Source: Bacteroidota bacterium (lineage in GTDB: Bacteria > Bacteroidota > Bacteroidia > Chitinophagales > Chitinophagaceae). From it: 64,000 bases of DNA. Positions 6,168 to 16,044 of this stretch are shown piece after piece (position 1 is the stretch's first letter; the number at the start of each line of letters is the position of its first letter). The stretch covers positions 1 through 64,000 of the forward strand of contig CANFOM010000003.1 in the NCBI GenBank assembly GCA_947448725.1. The letters run 5' to 3'. Position numbers and translations under genes: made by a program. The notes under the pieces were generated by a model, which was given only the letters and a program-made list of their open reading frames with translations, searched no databases and was not told the DNA's origin.

Positions 6168-7202
6168 ATGGCAATACGAAGTAATATTTCAATTAAAATT
6201 TTAGCTAAAAAGTTAGGGTTGTCTGTGGGATCGGTTTCCAAAGCTTTAAATAATAGTCCAGAAATTAGTATAGCCACTAGGGAAAAAGTAAAAGAATTAG
6301 CAAAGCAATATAATTATACACCCAATCACTTTGCAAGTAATTTACGTAATAATACTAGCAAAACAATTGCAGTGGTTATACCTCAGATTTCAGATAGTTT
6401 TTTTTCCTTAGCTATTAATGGAATTGAAAAAGCTGCTCAGGAAAGAGGGTATCACATTATCATTTCTATAACTAATGAATTATTTACAAAAGAAAGTATA
6501 ATAATTAACGAATTGCACAATGGAATGGTTGATGGTATATTAATTTCTATAAGCAGAGAGACAAATCATAGTACTCATTTAAAAGAAATTAATGAAATTG
6601 GTATTCCCATTGTATTTTTTGATAGGGATTTGGAGGATATGGATACAGCTAAAGTAGTCACCAATGATTTTGAAAGCGGGTATAATGCAGTGAAGCATTT
6701 AGCAAATGAACAATGTAACAATATTTGTTTTTTATCTGTATCAGAAAGTTTATCTATTTCCAAGAAAAGAATTGAGGGGTTTAAAAAAGGAGTAAATGAA
6801 TTTGTTAAAAATGGTATTCACAATAATATTGTTAAATGCTCCACTGATGCTACTGAAAACCATCTAATTATAAAGAATTTATTACAGGATGAGATAAATA
6901 GGCCAGACGGTATCGTAGTTTCTGGCGAGCATTTAACTATTAGTATTTATAATGTTTGTAAGGAATTAGGAATTAAAATTCCAGAACAATTAAAAATTAT
7001 TTGTTTTTCAAATTTAGCTTATGCATCCTGCTTGGCGCCTTCTTTAAGTACTATCACTCAACCTGCCTTTGAAATTGGTTATAAAGCAACTCATTTATTA
7101 TGTGATTCTTTAGATGGTATCGCTGTTGACTTAAAAGAAAAAATTATTTGCCCTTCTGTTTTGGAAATTCGGGAATCATCTATCAGTAAAAGACATATTT
7201 AA
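6168..7202 (+). CDS. LacI-family transcriptional regulator
   Basis: A 344-residue regulator. The N-terminal LacI HTH (about residues 5-52: SIKILAKKLGLSVGSVSKAL, then a hinge helix near HFASNLRNN) is followed by a periplasmic-binding-protein-like sugar domain (IAVVIPQISDSFFSLAINGI onward). The length is standard. It lies 145 bases upstream of susC on the same strand. Candidate operators are the TACG-TTTT-CGTA repeat (7223-7234) and the palindrome at 7297-7316. It probably controls the susC/susD pair in response to a sugar; effector unknown. The gap 5903-6167 before it shows AT-rich sequence with no further gene. Confidence 0.93.
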   Translation: MAIRSNISIKILAKKLGLSVGSVSKALNNSPEISIATREKVKELAKQYNYTPNHFASNLRNNTSKTIAVVIPQISDSFFSLAINGIEKAAQERGYHIIISITNELFTKESIIINELHNGMVDGILISISRETNHSTHLKEINEIGIPIVFFDRDLEDMDTAKVVTNDFESGYNAVKHLANEQCNNICFLSVSESLSISKKRIEGFKKGVNEFVKNGIHNNIVKCSTDATENHLIIKNLLQDEINRPDGIVVSGEHLTISIYNVCKELGIKIPEQLKIICFSNLAYASCLAPSLSTITQPAFEIGYKATHLLCDSLDGIAVDLKEKIICPSVLEIRESSISKRHI

Positions 7203-7222
7203 TTAATTAATTATATCACGAA

Positions 7223-7245
7223 TACGTTTTCGTAATTTATTTTTG
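7223..7245 (+). promoter_or_regulatory. candidate operator and -7 box of susC
   Basis: TACG-TTTT-CGTA (7223-7234) is an inverted repeat placed immediately upstream of a consensus -7 box TATTTTTG (7238-7245), where a bound LacI-type repressor would occlude RNA polymerase. The resulting leader would be about 95-100 bases. No clear -33 element was seen. Confidence 0.4.
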
Positions 7246-7296
7246 TCTTATTTTATACTTTTTTACACGCTAAATCGTTAAACTTACGTAGTATTT

Positions 7297-7316
7297 AAGT
7301 TTCTAGTTAGAAACTT
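7297..7316 (+). repeat. 20-bp palindrome in the susC leader
   Basis: Arms AAGTTTCTA and TAGAAACTT (9 bp, perfect) are separated by GT, 31 bases before the susC ATG. It can be read as a protein-binding palindrome, perhaps for the adjacent LacI-type regulator, or as an RNA hairpin in the susC leader. Confidence 0.6.
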
Positions 7317-7347
7317 TATTAAAATTTAAAACCAAGATTGCTTATTT

Positions 7348-10300
7348 ATGAAATGGAAATCTATTTTCAAAAAACAAGCCGTACTGCTATTAATAGTAAG
7401 TACTGCAATGATTTATACTAGTGTTTATGCTGGTAATGGATCAATCTTAACCAATCCAAATAATGTAAACAGCTTAGCTGACGGAGTAACTGGTAAGGTT
7501 ACAGATGCTTATGGTATTGCATTGGCTGGGGTAACTGTGACAGTGAAAGGAACTTCAATGAAAGCAGTTTCAGGTTCTGATGGAACTTATTCAATTGCGT
7601 TGGCAACAAAAAATGCTAGGTTGGTTTTTTCTATGGTAGGTTTTTATACTACAGAAAAACAAGCAAGTTTAGGCGTGCTTAATATTAGCATGACCGAAGA
7701 TGTTAAAAAATTAGATGAAGTAATCGTAATTGGATATGGCACACAGAAAAAGGGAGATCTTACAGGTGCTGTTGCTACAGTTTCTTCAGAAAAATTGAAT
7801 CAAGGTATTAATCAATCAACTGCACATGCATTACAAGGTCAAGCTGCAGGTGTAACTGTAATTCAAAATTCGGGTGAGCCTGGAGCAGGCGTTGAAATTC
7901 GTATTAGAGGTGCGGGTTCAATTAATGACAATAGCCCACTTTATGTTGTGGATGGAATGATAGGCGGCATTGGAAGCTTAAACCCTGCCGATATTGAAAG
8001 TTTAACAGTATTGAAGGATGCAGCTTCTGCAGCCATTTATGGAGCAAGAGGGGCTAATGGAGTAGTTATTGTAACTACTAAAAAAGGAAAAAGAAATCAA
8101 AAAGCTTCCGTTTCTTACAACTCTAGCCTTGGTAATCAATCTGTTTGGAAGATGCCTTCCTCATTAGATGCGGCTCAAAGAAATATGATTCATAAGGAAG
8201 CCTTAACAAATGACGCTGTGCCTACAACTGAAACTATTTGGAAATATTACAATGATCCTGCCAATGGGGCGACAAAAACAGATTGGTTCAAAGAAGTATT
8301 CCAGTCTGCTTTAATTGCTAATCATAATGTTAGCGTACAAGGTGGTGGAGAAAAATCTAACTATTTATTTAGTTTAGGTTATATGGATAACAATGGTATT
8401 GTGCTTGGAACAAATTATAAAAGATACAATGTTAGGTTTAATAGCCAACAAGAGATAATGGATAATTTAACTTTTGGAGAAAACTTTTCAATTGTACAAT
8501 CCAATACAAAAAGTGCAGAAATTAGAGGCGGATATGATGGAGTATTAAGTGCGGCTTTATTTAACATGCGCAATACTCCTGTTTGGGTTGACCAAGCAAA
8601 TAAAATATATGGAACACCAACAGGTGATTTCCCTAATCCAGTTGCTTCTCTAAATGCTAGAGATAATAGAGGTATTGGAAATGAAGTAAATGGGAATATT
8701 TATTTAGAGTATAAATTACATAACCTTATTACTTTCAAAACCGACTTGGGATACAATTCATTTAATGGGAAAAATACAGGATTCCAAGCAGTGGCAATTG
8801 GAGGAGGTCGTGGTTTAGAAAATAAAAACAGCTATAGCGAATCTCGTTCAAATTCGAGTACTTGGATTTGGAATAATACAGCAACGATTGATAAGCGTAT
8901 TGGAAATCATCATGTTTCTGGCTTAGCTGGTATGTCTGCTGAATCTTCTTTATGGGAAGGTTTAAATGGAGGAACAGCTTTTGATTTTAGTAATGAAAGT
9001 CCCGCACTTCGTTATTATAATAATGCTGGAAGTTTTCCTGGTCATGTATCTGGCGGAGCGGATGATAATACACTTCAAAGTTATTTCGGACGCGTAGGCT
9101 ACGAGTATGCAGATAAATATTTATTAGCTGCCAATTTCCGTGCAGATGGTTCTTCTAAATTTGGTCCAGACAATCGTTGGGGTTATTTCCCATCCGTATC
9201 TGGAGGTTGGAGAATTTCTAAAGAAAAGTTTTTTGATGCTTTAAGTAATTTTGCATCAGACTTTAAATTACGTGCAAGCTGGGGACAATTAGGGAATGAC
9301 AAAATTCCAAATTACCAATACTATACTACTGTTAGCGGTGTAGGTTCGCCAACTTTAGATGGCAATGCATTCACAGCAGTAGCACAAAACAGATTATCAA
9401 ATCCTGATATTAAATGGGAGGTGACTACACAAACTGATATTGGTATTGATGCTAGTTTTTTAAATGATCGATTTACTTTAACTGCAGATTATTTTAATAA
9501 GTTAACCACAGACATTTTAGTACAAGTACCTTTGGTTGCTTCATTAGGAGTTGGTTCTGCGCCATACCGTAATGCGGGTGATGTATCTAACAAAGGTTTT
9601 GATTTAGGACTTACTTACCGCAATAGAAAACATGAATTTAAATATTCTGTTACTGCGAACATTGCATCAGTGACCAATAAATTAAACTCTTTTGGAATTG
9701 CAGGTAGCTCAGATATTTTTTCTGCAAATTATAAAAATACAGACGTAGGTAGAATTGCAGAAGGAGAGCCATTAGGCCACTTCTTTGTATACAATGCTTT
9801 AGGTATTTTCCAAACTCAAGCCGAAGTGGATGCCTATACTAAGTCGGGTAGCAAAATTCAACCTGATGCGGTTGCGGGGGATGTAAAATTTGAAGATAGA
9901 AATGGAGATGGTGTGATTAGTGCAAGTGATAGATTCAATGCCGGAAATAGTTTCCCAACATTGACAGGTTCTTTGTCACTTAATGGAGAATATAAAGGGT
10001 TTGATATAAATATGTTGTTAGTGGGAAGCCAAGGCAATAAAATATTCAATGGCCTTAAATTAGGTGGTGTATTTATGCAAGGATCTAGTTATAACAATAG
10101 CCCAGAAATTTTGGATCGTTGGACAACAACTAATCATAGCAATACAGTTCCAAGAGTTACTATTAATGATCCAAACAACAATAAAAGATACAGTACACTT
10201 TATTTAGAAGATGGTAGCTATGCTAGATTAAAATATTTAACCATTGGATATACTTTTGACAAGAAAGTAGTAAGTGAAAAAATTTCTAAGTTAAGAGTAT

Positions 10301-10458
10301 ACTTAACCATGCAAAATTTAATTACTATTACAAAGTATACTGGATATGACCCAGAAGTGGGAGCTGAAGGTAGTTTTAGCAACAACCTATATGGACTTGA
10401 CAAGGGTACTTATCCAATTGCGAAAGCTTTCATATTTGGCGTTAATTTCAATTTTTAA
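7348..10458 (+). CDS. SusC/RagA-family TonB-linked outer-membrane protein
   Basis: A 1036-residue outer-membrane importer. After a signal sequence (1-28) come a carboxypeptidase-like regulatory domain (about 46-120), the TonB-box-like segment VIVIGYGTQKKGDLTG (125-140), the plug with GARGANGVVIVTTKKGK, and a 22-strand barrel ending in the aromatic terminus GVNFNF. With SusD it would import an oligosaccharide across the outer membrane, powered by TonB. No STN domain is present, so regulation is more likely through the LacI-type protein upstream. SusD follows 11 bases downstream in the same operon. Confidence 0.97.
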   Translation: MKWKSIFKKQAVLLLIVSTAMIYTSVYAGNGSILTNPNNVNSLADGVTGKVTDAYGIALAGVTVTVKGTSMKAVSGSDGTYSIALATKNARLVFSMVGFYTTEKQASLGVLNISMTEDVKKLDEVIVIGYGTQKKGDLTGAVATVSSEKLNQGINQSTAHALQGQAAGVTVIQNSGEPGAGVEIRIRGAGSINDNSPLYVVDGMIGGIGSLNPADIESLTVLKDAASAAIYGARGANGVVIVTTKKGKRNQKASVSYNSSLGNQSVWKMPSSLDAAQRNMIHKEALTNDAVPTTETIWKYYNDPANGATKTDWFKEVFQSALIANHNVSVQGGGEKSNYLFSLGYMDNNGIVLGTNYKRYNVRFNSQQEIMDNLTFGENFSIVQSNTKSAEIRGGYDGVLSAALFNMRNTPVWVDQANKIYGTPTGDFPNPVASLNARDNRGIGNEVNGNIYLEYKLHNLITFKTDLGYNSFNGKNTGFQAVAIGGGRGLENKNSYSESRSNSSTWIWNNTATIDKRIGNHHVSGLAGMSAESSLWEGLNGGTAFDFSNESPALRYYNNAGSFPGHVSGGADDNTLQSYFGRVGYEYADKYLLAANFRADGSSKFGPDNRWGYFPSVSGGWRISKEKFFDALSNFASDFKLRASWGQLGNDKIPNYQYYTTVSGVGSPTLDGNAFTAVAQNRLSNPDIKWEVTTQTDIGIDASFLNDRFTLTADYFNKLTTDILVQVPLVASLGVGSAPYRNAGDVSNKGFDLGLTYRNRKHEFKYSVTANIASVTNKLNSFGIAGSSDIFSANYKNTDVGRIAEGEPLGHFFVYNALGIFQTQAEVDAYTKSGSKIQPDAVAGDVKFEDRNGDGVISASDRFNAGNSFPTLTGSLSLNGEYKGFDINMLLVGSQGNKIFNGLKLGGVFMQGSSYNNSPEILDRWTTTNHSNTVPRVTINDPNNNKRYSTLYLEDGSYARLKYLTIGYTFDKKVVSEKISKLRVYLTMQNLITITKYTGYDPEVGAEGSFSNNLYGLDKGTYPIAKAFIFGVNFNF

Positions 10459-10469
10459 TATTATCAATA

Positions 10470-11969
10470 ATGAATACAATGAAACAAATTATTTCAATCT
10501 TTATGGTGCTATTTGTATTAGCATCATGTAATAAAGATTTCTTAAACAAGCAACCGCATGAATTTACAGATGCGGTATTTTGGCAAACTGCTGATCAAGC
10601 CGAATCTGCTTTAGCAGGTGCTTATACCCCACTACAAAGTGAGGAAGCCCTAGGAGGGGAAGAGTGGAGCGCTATAAGTACTTTTAGCGACGATTCTTAT
10701 CTTCAGGATGATGGATATCCAGATTTTATTGCTATGTCACAATTTCGTGCAACACAAAACAATGAAGGTGACTTTAGCCACAATAGTTATACAGAATACT
10801 ATCAAACAATTAAAAGAGCTACCGATGTTCTAAATTATACGCCTAGTATTAAAATGGACGATGCTCAGAAAAAGAGAATTTTAGGAGAAGCTAATTTCCT
10901 AAAGACATGGGGGTATTATGAACTTGCAAGACGTTATGGTGGATTACCAATTTATGATTCAAAAAACCCTGCAGCAGCATTGGTTCGTAAAACAGAAGCG
11001 GAAACCTGGGCAGTGATTGAGAAAAGTATAAAAGAAGCAACTACACAATTAGCATGGGAGCACCAAGAGGGAAGACCAGGTTTGGGCGCTGCATGGGGCT
11101 TGTTAGCAAAAGTGTATGCTTATGAGAAAAAATGGGCAGAAGCAAAAACAGCTGCTGAGACAGTAATAAATTCTGGTAAGCATACACTTACTTCAAGCTA
11201 TGAAGATATTTTTACCATAGACCATGAACATGATAGTGAAATATTATTTGGATTAGGTGCGCGTTTGGATGAATATCCTATTACACCAGTATTAATGTTA
11301 CCCAACAATGTTTGGGGTGGCACACATCCAGAACCAATGGGTGAAGGTTGGAGATTAGTAAGTCCTACGAATGCTTTTTATGCTGCTTATCAAGATGGCG
11401 ATTTAAGAAAATCGGCTACTGTTGCAAAAAGAGGCGTGGATATTATTACCTACAATGGATCAACGGATGTTTTAGTTGCTCCAAATAATAAATCTGAAGT
11501 AGTATGTGTAAAGTACAATTCACCTTATAAGGAACGTTATGTTGGATGGGCTGCTGGATTAAATGTTCCTGCATTAAGATATGCTGATGTTTTATTGATT
11601 GAGACAGAAGCTATTATGAATTTAAATGGCGGTGGTCCTGGTAAAACAGTAGGTGTTTCAGCTGCTGCTGTACATTTTAATAAAGTACGTCAAAGAGCAG
11701 GTTTGCCTGCTATTGCAGCACCCACTTTTGCCGATTTAATGTATGAGCGCAGAATGGAATTGGCTTTTGAAGGTGGAGATAGACATTTTGACTTAGTACG
11801 TTGGGGCTTAGCTTCCTCTATTTATAATAGTTTGCCTGCCGAAGGTAGTTATAAGCCAGCAAGAACCTATGTTGATGCAACACATAAATTACTGCCTTAT
11901 CCACAAAAACAGATAGAAAATAGTAATGGAACTATTAAACAAAATCCAGGCTATTTAGGACCTCATTAG
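10470..11969 (+). CDS. SusD/RagB-family glycan-binding lipoprotein
   Basis: A 499-residue surface lipoprotein. The lipobox LASC gives a lipidated Cys at residue 20, followed by NKDFLNKQP. The SusD-like alpha-helical TPR region includes RILGEANFLKTWGYYELAR and GGLPIY. The C-terminal RagB part includes YERRMELAFEGGDRHFDLVRWG, a very typical signature. It acts as the lid and ligand-binding partner of the SusC barrel just upstream. A second ATG three codons in (10479) is an equally good start. A strong terminator follows, closing the susC/susD operon. Confidence 0.97.
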   Translation: MNTMKQIISIFMVLFVLASCNKDFLNKQPHEFTDAVFWQTADQAESALAGAYTPLQSEEALGGEEWSAISTFSDDSYLQDDGYPDFIAMSQFRATQNNEGDFSHNSYTEYYQTIKRATDVLNYTPSIKMDDAQKKRILGEANFLKTWGYYELARRYGGLPIYDSKNPAAALVRKTEAETWAVIEKSIKEATTQLAWEHQEGRPGLGAAWGLLAKVYAYEKKWAEAKTAAETVINSGKHTLTSSYEDIFTIDHEHDSEILFGLGARLDEYPITPVLMLPNNVWGGTHPEPMGEGWRLVSPTNAFYAAYQDGDLRKSATVAKRGVDIITYNGSTDVLVAPNNKSEVVCVKYNSPYKERYVGWAAGLNVPALRYADVLLIETEAIMNLNGGGPGKTVGVSAAAVHFNKVRQRAGLPAIAAPTFADLMYERRMELAFEGGDRHFDLVRWGLASSIYNSLPAEGSYKPARTYVDATHKLLPYPQKQIENSNGTIKQNPGYLGPH

Positions 11970-11995
11970 TAGTTTCGGTTAATATTAAAGATATC

Positions 11996-12031
11996 AAAGC
12001 CTGTATAGTTTAAAAGCTATACAGGCTTTTT
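11996..12031 (+). terminator. intrinsic terminator of the susC/susD operon
   Basis: Perfect 13-bp stem AAAGCCTGTATAG / CTATACAGGCTTT, 8-base loop, then a T run. It starts 26 bases after the SusD stop. Confidence 0.88.
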
Positions 12032-12208
12032 GTTTGCATAAATTTAGATAGCTAAATAATATTTTCGAAGATCTCAATACGGCCAAAATACTGCCTGCTG
12101 GCTGCTAGGCATTGATGTTTTATTTGGGAAACAAGGGTTTAAGGGCGTTGAAAATAAATAACATTAGCTAAATTGCTTGAATATTATTGCTTTTAAATAA
12201 TTCATACA

Positions 12209-12709
12209 ATGACTTTAAGATTAGCCAATGAAACAGAAATAGATGCCATCTGGACTATTTTACAGCAAGCCATTGCGCAAAGAAAAATGGACGGGAGCGA
12301 TCAATGGCAAAACGGTTATCCCAATGAGCAAACAATTACTAATGATATTAATAATGGCGCAGGATATGTATTGGTTAATAATGATATAGTAGTAGCTTAT
12401 GCTGCCATAATTTTTGGCATAGAACCTACCTACAATGATATTAAAGGTAATTGGCTTTCCAACGGCGATTATGCAGTAGTTCACAGGGTAGCCACTTCTG
12501 GTGATTTTAAAGGAAAGGGAATAGCCACACAATTATTTACAATGATTGAAGATTTGTGTATTGGTAAAAATATTTTTAGCATTAAAGTGGATACTAATTT
12601 TGACAATGTGCCCATGCTTAAAATTTTAAAAAAATTAAATTACAATTATTGTGGCGAAATATTCGTTAGTGGTTCCTCCCGCATGGCGTATGAAAAATTA
12701 TTAAAGTAA
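12209..12709 (+). CDS. GNAT-family N-acetyltransferase
   Basis: A 166-residue GNAT-fold acetyltransferase. The acetyl-CoA binding motif A is VVHRVATSGDFKGKGIATQL (about 90-109), with the R/Q-x-x-G-x-G/A loop seen as FKGKGIA. The N-terminal part (AIWTILQQAIAQRKMDGSDQ) and the C-terminal SIKVDTNFDNVPMLKILKKL are also typical. Substrate unknown. The stop is 39 bases upstream of the start chosen for the following hydrolase, so the two are probably cotranscribed. Confidence 0.88.
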   Translation: MTLRLANETEIDAIWTILQQAIAQRKMDGSDQWQNGYPNEQTITNDINNGAGYVLVNNDIVVAYAAIIFGIEPTYNDIKGNWLSNGDYAVVHRVATSGDFKGKGIATQLFTMIEDLCIGKNIFSIKVDTNFDNVPMLKILKKLNYNYCGEIFVSGSSRMAYEKLLK

Positions 12710-12748
12710 TTGAATAGTAATATTAAAATAGAAAACAAAAAATTAAGC

Positions 12749-13549
12749 ATGAAATATATTTTATTTTTTTTCATAGTTATATATAGCAATAGCGTCTTTG
12801 CCCAAAAAAAGGTCATTGCCAATTTGCCTTATTATCCCACAAAGGATACGAGTGATGCCTACAAGAAAAGTCAATGTAAATTGGATATATACATTCCTAA
12901 TAACAATAAATCATTGCCTGTTATTGTTTGGTTTCATGGGGGTAGTTTAACAGCTGGCACTAAAGAAATTCCCGAGGAATTAAAAAGTGACAAATTTATT
13001 ATCGTTTCTGTAGAATACAGATTAAGCCCCAAAGTGCATTCGCCCGTTTATATTGAAGATGCCGCTGAGGCAGTAGCTTGGGTATTTAACAATATTCAGC
13101 AATATGGCGGTGATACAAGTAAAATATTTTTATCAGGGCATTCTGCTGGAGGCTATTTAATTATGATGTTAACCATGGATGATTCTTGGTTATTAAAAAG
13201 AAATATTGCTACTAGTAAAATTAGAGCAGCCATACCTTTAAGCCCACAAGTGATCACTCATTTTACCATTAGAGCCGAAAGTAAAATCAGCGAAATTCAA
13301 CCTGTGATTAACGAGTTAGCACCGATGCATTTTATAAAGTCAAATACACCCACGATTGTTGATATCACCGGGGATAGAGAACTGGAACTATTTGGAAGGT
13401 ATGAAGAGAATGCCTATTTTGTAAGAATGATGAAATTGGCTGGAAATAAAAAAATATCACTTTTTGAATTACAAGGATTTAGTCATGGTGCCATGCTACT
13501 TCCTGGTATTCATTTAATGTTTCAAGAAATTGATAAAATTTTAAAATAA
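12749..13549 (+). CDS. secreted alpha/beta-hydrolase (esterase/lipase-like)
   Basis: A 266-residue protein with a signal peptide (1-19, ending VFAQ). The hormone-sensitive-lipase-like motif HGG (oxyanion, 63-65) and nucleophile Ser132 in GHSAGG are present, with a late GFSHG His. It resembles secreted esterases that act on short acyl esters. The frame is open back to a TTG at 12710 abutting the acetyltransferase stop, but the ATG at 12749 opens directly onto the signal peptide and is preferred. The DUF2147 gene follows 6 bases downstream. Confidence 0.85.
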   Translation: MKYILFFFIVIYSNSVFAQKKVIANLPYYPTKDTSDAYKKSQCKLDIYIPNNNKSLPVIVWFHGGSLTAGTKEIPEELKSDKFIIVSVEYRLSPKVHSPVYIEDAAEAVAWVFNNIQQYGGDTSKIFLSGHSAGGYLIMMLTMDDSWLLKRNIATSKIRAAIPLSPQVITHFTIRAESKISEIQPVINELAPMHFIKSNTPTIVDITGDRELELFGRYEENAYFVRMMKLAGNKKISLFELQGFSHGAMLLPGIHLMFQEIDKILK

Positions 13550-13555
13550 AAATAA

Positions 13556-13981
13556 ATGAAAAAAATAATATTCTTTCTTTTTTTAGTTTTCATTACCCGC
13601 AATTTGTTGGCGCAAGACTTAACCCAAGGACTTTGGTACAACGAAAAGAAAAGTGCAAAAGTGCAATTCTATCAACAAGGGGATAAGTTATTTGGGAAAA
13701 TAGTTTGGCTAAAAGATCCTTTATTAAATGGTAAACCAAAAGTAGATAAATCCAATCCAGATGCTGCACTTGCAGCCAAACCTTTATTAGGATTGGTATT
13801 TATGAAAGGGTTTTCTAAAACTGAAAAAAATATTTGGGAGCAAGGTACCATTTATGATCCTGAAAATGGTAAAACTTATCAATGTAAATTAACAATTATC
13901 TCCCCTACTCAATTAGATGTACGAGGTTTTATAGGTTTTTCAATAATGGGAAGAACCTCGCATTTTACAAAAGCTGATTAG
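13556..13981 (+). CDS. DUF2147 secreted protein
   Basis: A 141-residue protein with a signal peptide (1-19, ending LLAQ). The mature part fits DUF2147: GLWYNEKKSAKVQFYQQGDK, then LFGKIVWLKDP, LGLVFMKGF, and GTIYDPENGKTYQCKLTI near the C-terminus, a lipocalin-like small beta-barrel pattern. Function unknown; members are periplasmic or surface proteins. It is the third gene of a run with the acetyltransferase and esterase. Confidence 0.85.
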   Translation: MKKIIFFLFLVFITRNLLAQDLTQGLWYNEKKSAKVQFYQQGDKLFGKIVWLKDPLLNGKPKVDKSNPDAALAAKPLLGLVFMKGFSKTEKNIWEQGTIYDPENGKTYQCKLTIISPTQLDVRGFIGFSIMGRTSHFTKAD

Positions 13982-14031
13982 TTAATACATTATATTTGAA
14001 ATAGCTTAATTAAAAACCATCAATCACTTTT

Positions 14032-16029
14032 ATGTTAAAAAAATTATTCAACATTGTCAGTCTTCTTCTAATTTTACTATCACCTCATTTGGTGCAAAGT
14101 CAGGAAACGTCTGGCAAATTAGTCTCCCCAGATCATAAATTAGAAATCACTTTTCAAACGGGGCAACTTGATAAAAAAGGACCTGCCAATCAACTTTATT
14201 ATACGGTTACTTTTAAAGGGAAGTTATTGTTTAAGCCTTCTTTACTTAGTCTTGATATTAAAGCTGCACAAGCTTTAGGCACTGATGTACGCATAACCAA
14301 TAGTAAAATAACTGCTGGCAATGATGCTTATCAATTAGTGGTGGGCAAGACAGATAAAGTAAATGAGCAGTATAATAGCTTACAATTAGAGCTACAAGAA
14401 AATAGTGCCCCCGCACGAAAATTAACAATAGAAGCAAGAGCTTATAATGACGCTGTTGCTTTTAGATATATAGCCCCACAACAGGAAGCGCTAGAAGCAG
14501 GCTATGAATTAATAAATGAAAATACTGAATTCCATTTCAGCAATGATGCTATTACCTATGCCCAAGTATTACCTCATTATAGATCCATGTATGAAAGTGA
14601 ATACTTAAAATTATCTGTAAGTGCCTTTTCTAATCAGGGCGGTGTAAAAAGTTCTGTATTAATTGGCTTGCCTTTATTAGCAGAAGTACCAGGTGCTGGA
14701 TGGGTGGCGATTGCAGAATCTGAATTGCAAGGATATAGTTCTATGTATTTGACGAATCCTTCTGGTGGATGGAATGGCCACACCATGTTGTCTAGGCTTT
14801 CACCTAGGCTTGATAGTTCTGGCATTGCAGTAAAAGGAAGGGGAAGCCTTCGTTCTGCTTGGCGTATTATTATGGTGGGAGAGGAACCAGGTAGAATCAT
14901 TGAATCCAATGCACTCATGAATTTAAGTAGTCCATCAGCCATTGCCAATACCGATTGGATTAAATCGGGCAAAGCATCTTGGGATTGGTGGAGTGGTAGT
15001 CTTGGCCCCGATGGCAAGCCTGCTTATACAACTGCCAACATGAAATATTATGTTGATTTTGCTGCTAAATCGGGTCTTGAATATATGATGTTAGATGCTG
15101 GATGGTTTGTGTCTAAAGATATTACCAAGATGAATGGGAGAGTTGACATTCCTGAATTGGTTAAATATGCTGCTACTAAAAATGTAAAAGTTTGGATTTG
15201 GTTATATGCACCTTATGTGTTCAATCAAATGGATGAAGCTTTTGCGCTTTATGAAAAATGGGGGGTAGCAGGACTTAAAATTGATTTTATAGAAAGGGAT
15301 GATCAGTTTGGAATTGATTTTCATTATAAAGCTGCGCAAAAAGCAGCAGAACATCATTTGATGTTAGATCTGCATGGAGGTACCAAACCTTTTGGTTTAG
15401 AAAGAACTTATCCTAATGTAATGAGCTACGAAGCTGTATTAGGCATGGAGCAATCCAAAGGGGGCACTAGAGATAATCCAGAAAATCATACCATGCTTCC
15501 TTTTACCCGTATGTTAGTAGGTCCTTTGGATTATACACCAGGCGGTTTTGATAATGTAACAAGGGAACAGTTTTATCCAAAAAGTGATTCACCTATGGTG
15601 ATGGGAACCAGAGCACATCAATTGGCATTATATGTAGTTTATCAAGCGCAATTAGGAATGGTGTCTGATCATCCAAGTGCCTATGAAGGACAGGCCGATT
15701 TTGAATTTATTAAAAAAGTGCCTGCTTCTTGGGATGAGATTAAAGTGATACATGGCATACCAGGCGAATACATTAGCATTGCTCGTCGAAAAGGGAATGA
15801 CTGGTATATTGGAAGTATCACCAACTGGACTGCTAGAAACCTAAGTTTACCACTTTCGTTTTTGGGTGCTGGTAATTATACGGCAGAAATTTATAGTGAT
15901 GCAGCTGATGCAAAAACCAATCCTAAACACACTTCGATCTTTAAGCAACAAGTAAATAATAAAACCGTTTTACAAGCTAAATTAGTTACTGGCGGCGGCT
16001 ATGCTGTTCGGATTGTTAAAACAAAGTAA
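14032..16029 (+). CDS. glycoside hydrolase family 97, retaining type
   Basis: A 665-residue secreted enzyme (signal peptide 1-23) with GH97 N-terminal beta-sandwich, catalytic (beta/alpha)8 barrel and C-terminal domain. GH97 contains inverting SusB-type glucosidases and retaining galactosidase-type enzymes. Here Asp418 in GLKIDFIERDD and Glu473 in SYEAVLGMEQ are 55 residues apart, matching the nucleophile/acid-base spacing of the retaining Bacteroides enzyme, so alpha-galactosidase or a related activity is favoured over SusB-like glucosidase. The LHGG motif (448-451) is also present. It probably works on the glycan imported by the upstream SusC/SusD pair. Confidence 0.93.
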   Translation: MLKKLFNIVSLLLILLSPHLVQSQETSGKLVSPDHKLEITFQTGQLDKKGPANQLYYTVTFKGKLLFKPSLLSLDIKAAQALGTDVRITNSKITAGNDAYQLVVGKTDKVNEQYNSLQLELQENSAPARKLTIEARAYNDAVAFRYIAPQQEALEAGYELINENTEFHFSNDAITYAQVLPHYRSMYESEYLKLSVSAFSNQGGVKSSVLIGLPLLAEVPGAGWVAIAESELQGYSSMYLTNPSGGWNGHTMLSRLSPRLDSSGIAVKGRGSLRSAWRIIMVGEEPGRIIESNALMNLSSPSAIANTDWIKSGKASWDWWSGSLGPDGKPAYTTANMKYYVDFAAKSGLEYMMLDAGWFVSKDITKMNGRVDIPELVKYAATKNVKVWIWLYAPYVFNQMDEAFALYEKWGVAGLKIDFIERDDQFGIDFHYKAAQKAAEHHLMLDLHGGTKPFGLERTYPNVMSYEAVLGMEQSKGGTRDNPENHTMLPFTRMLVGPLDYTPGGFDNVTREQFYPKSDSPMVMGTRAHQLALYVVYQAQLGMVSDHPSAYEGQADFEFIKKVPASWDEIKVIHGIPGEYISIARRKGNDWYIGSITNWTARNLSLPLSFLGAGNYTAEIYSDAADAKTNPKHTSIFKQQVNNKTVLQAKLVTGGGYAVRIVKTK

Positions 16030-16044
16030 GCAACTACTATCTAT

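Noticed and set aside
12090..12112. GCCT-N10-AGGC inverted repeat before the acetyltransferase gene
   Set aside because: The stem is only four bases with a long loop and no T run, which is expected by chance.
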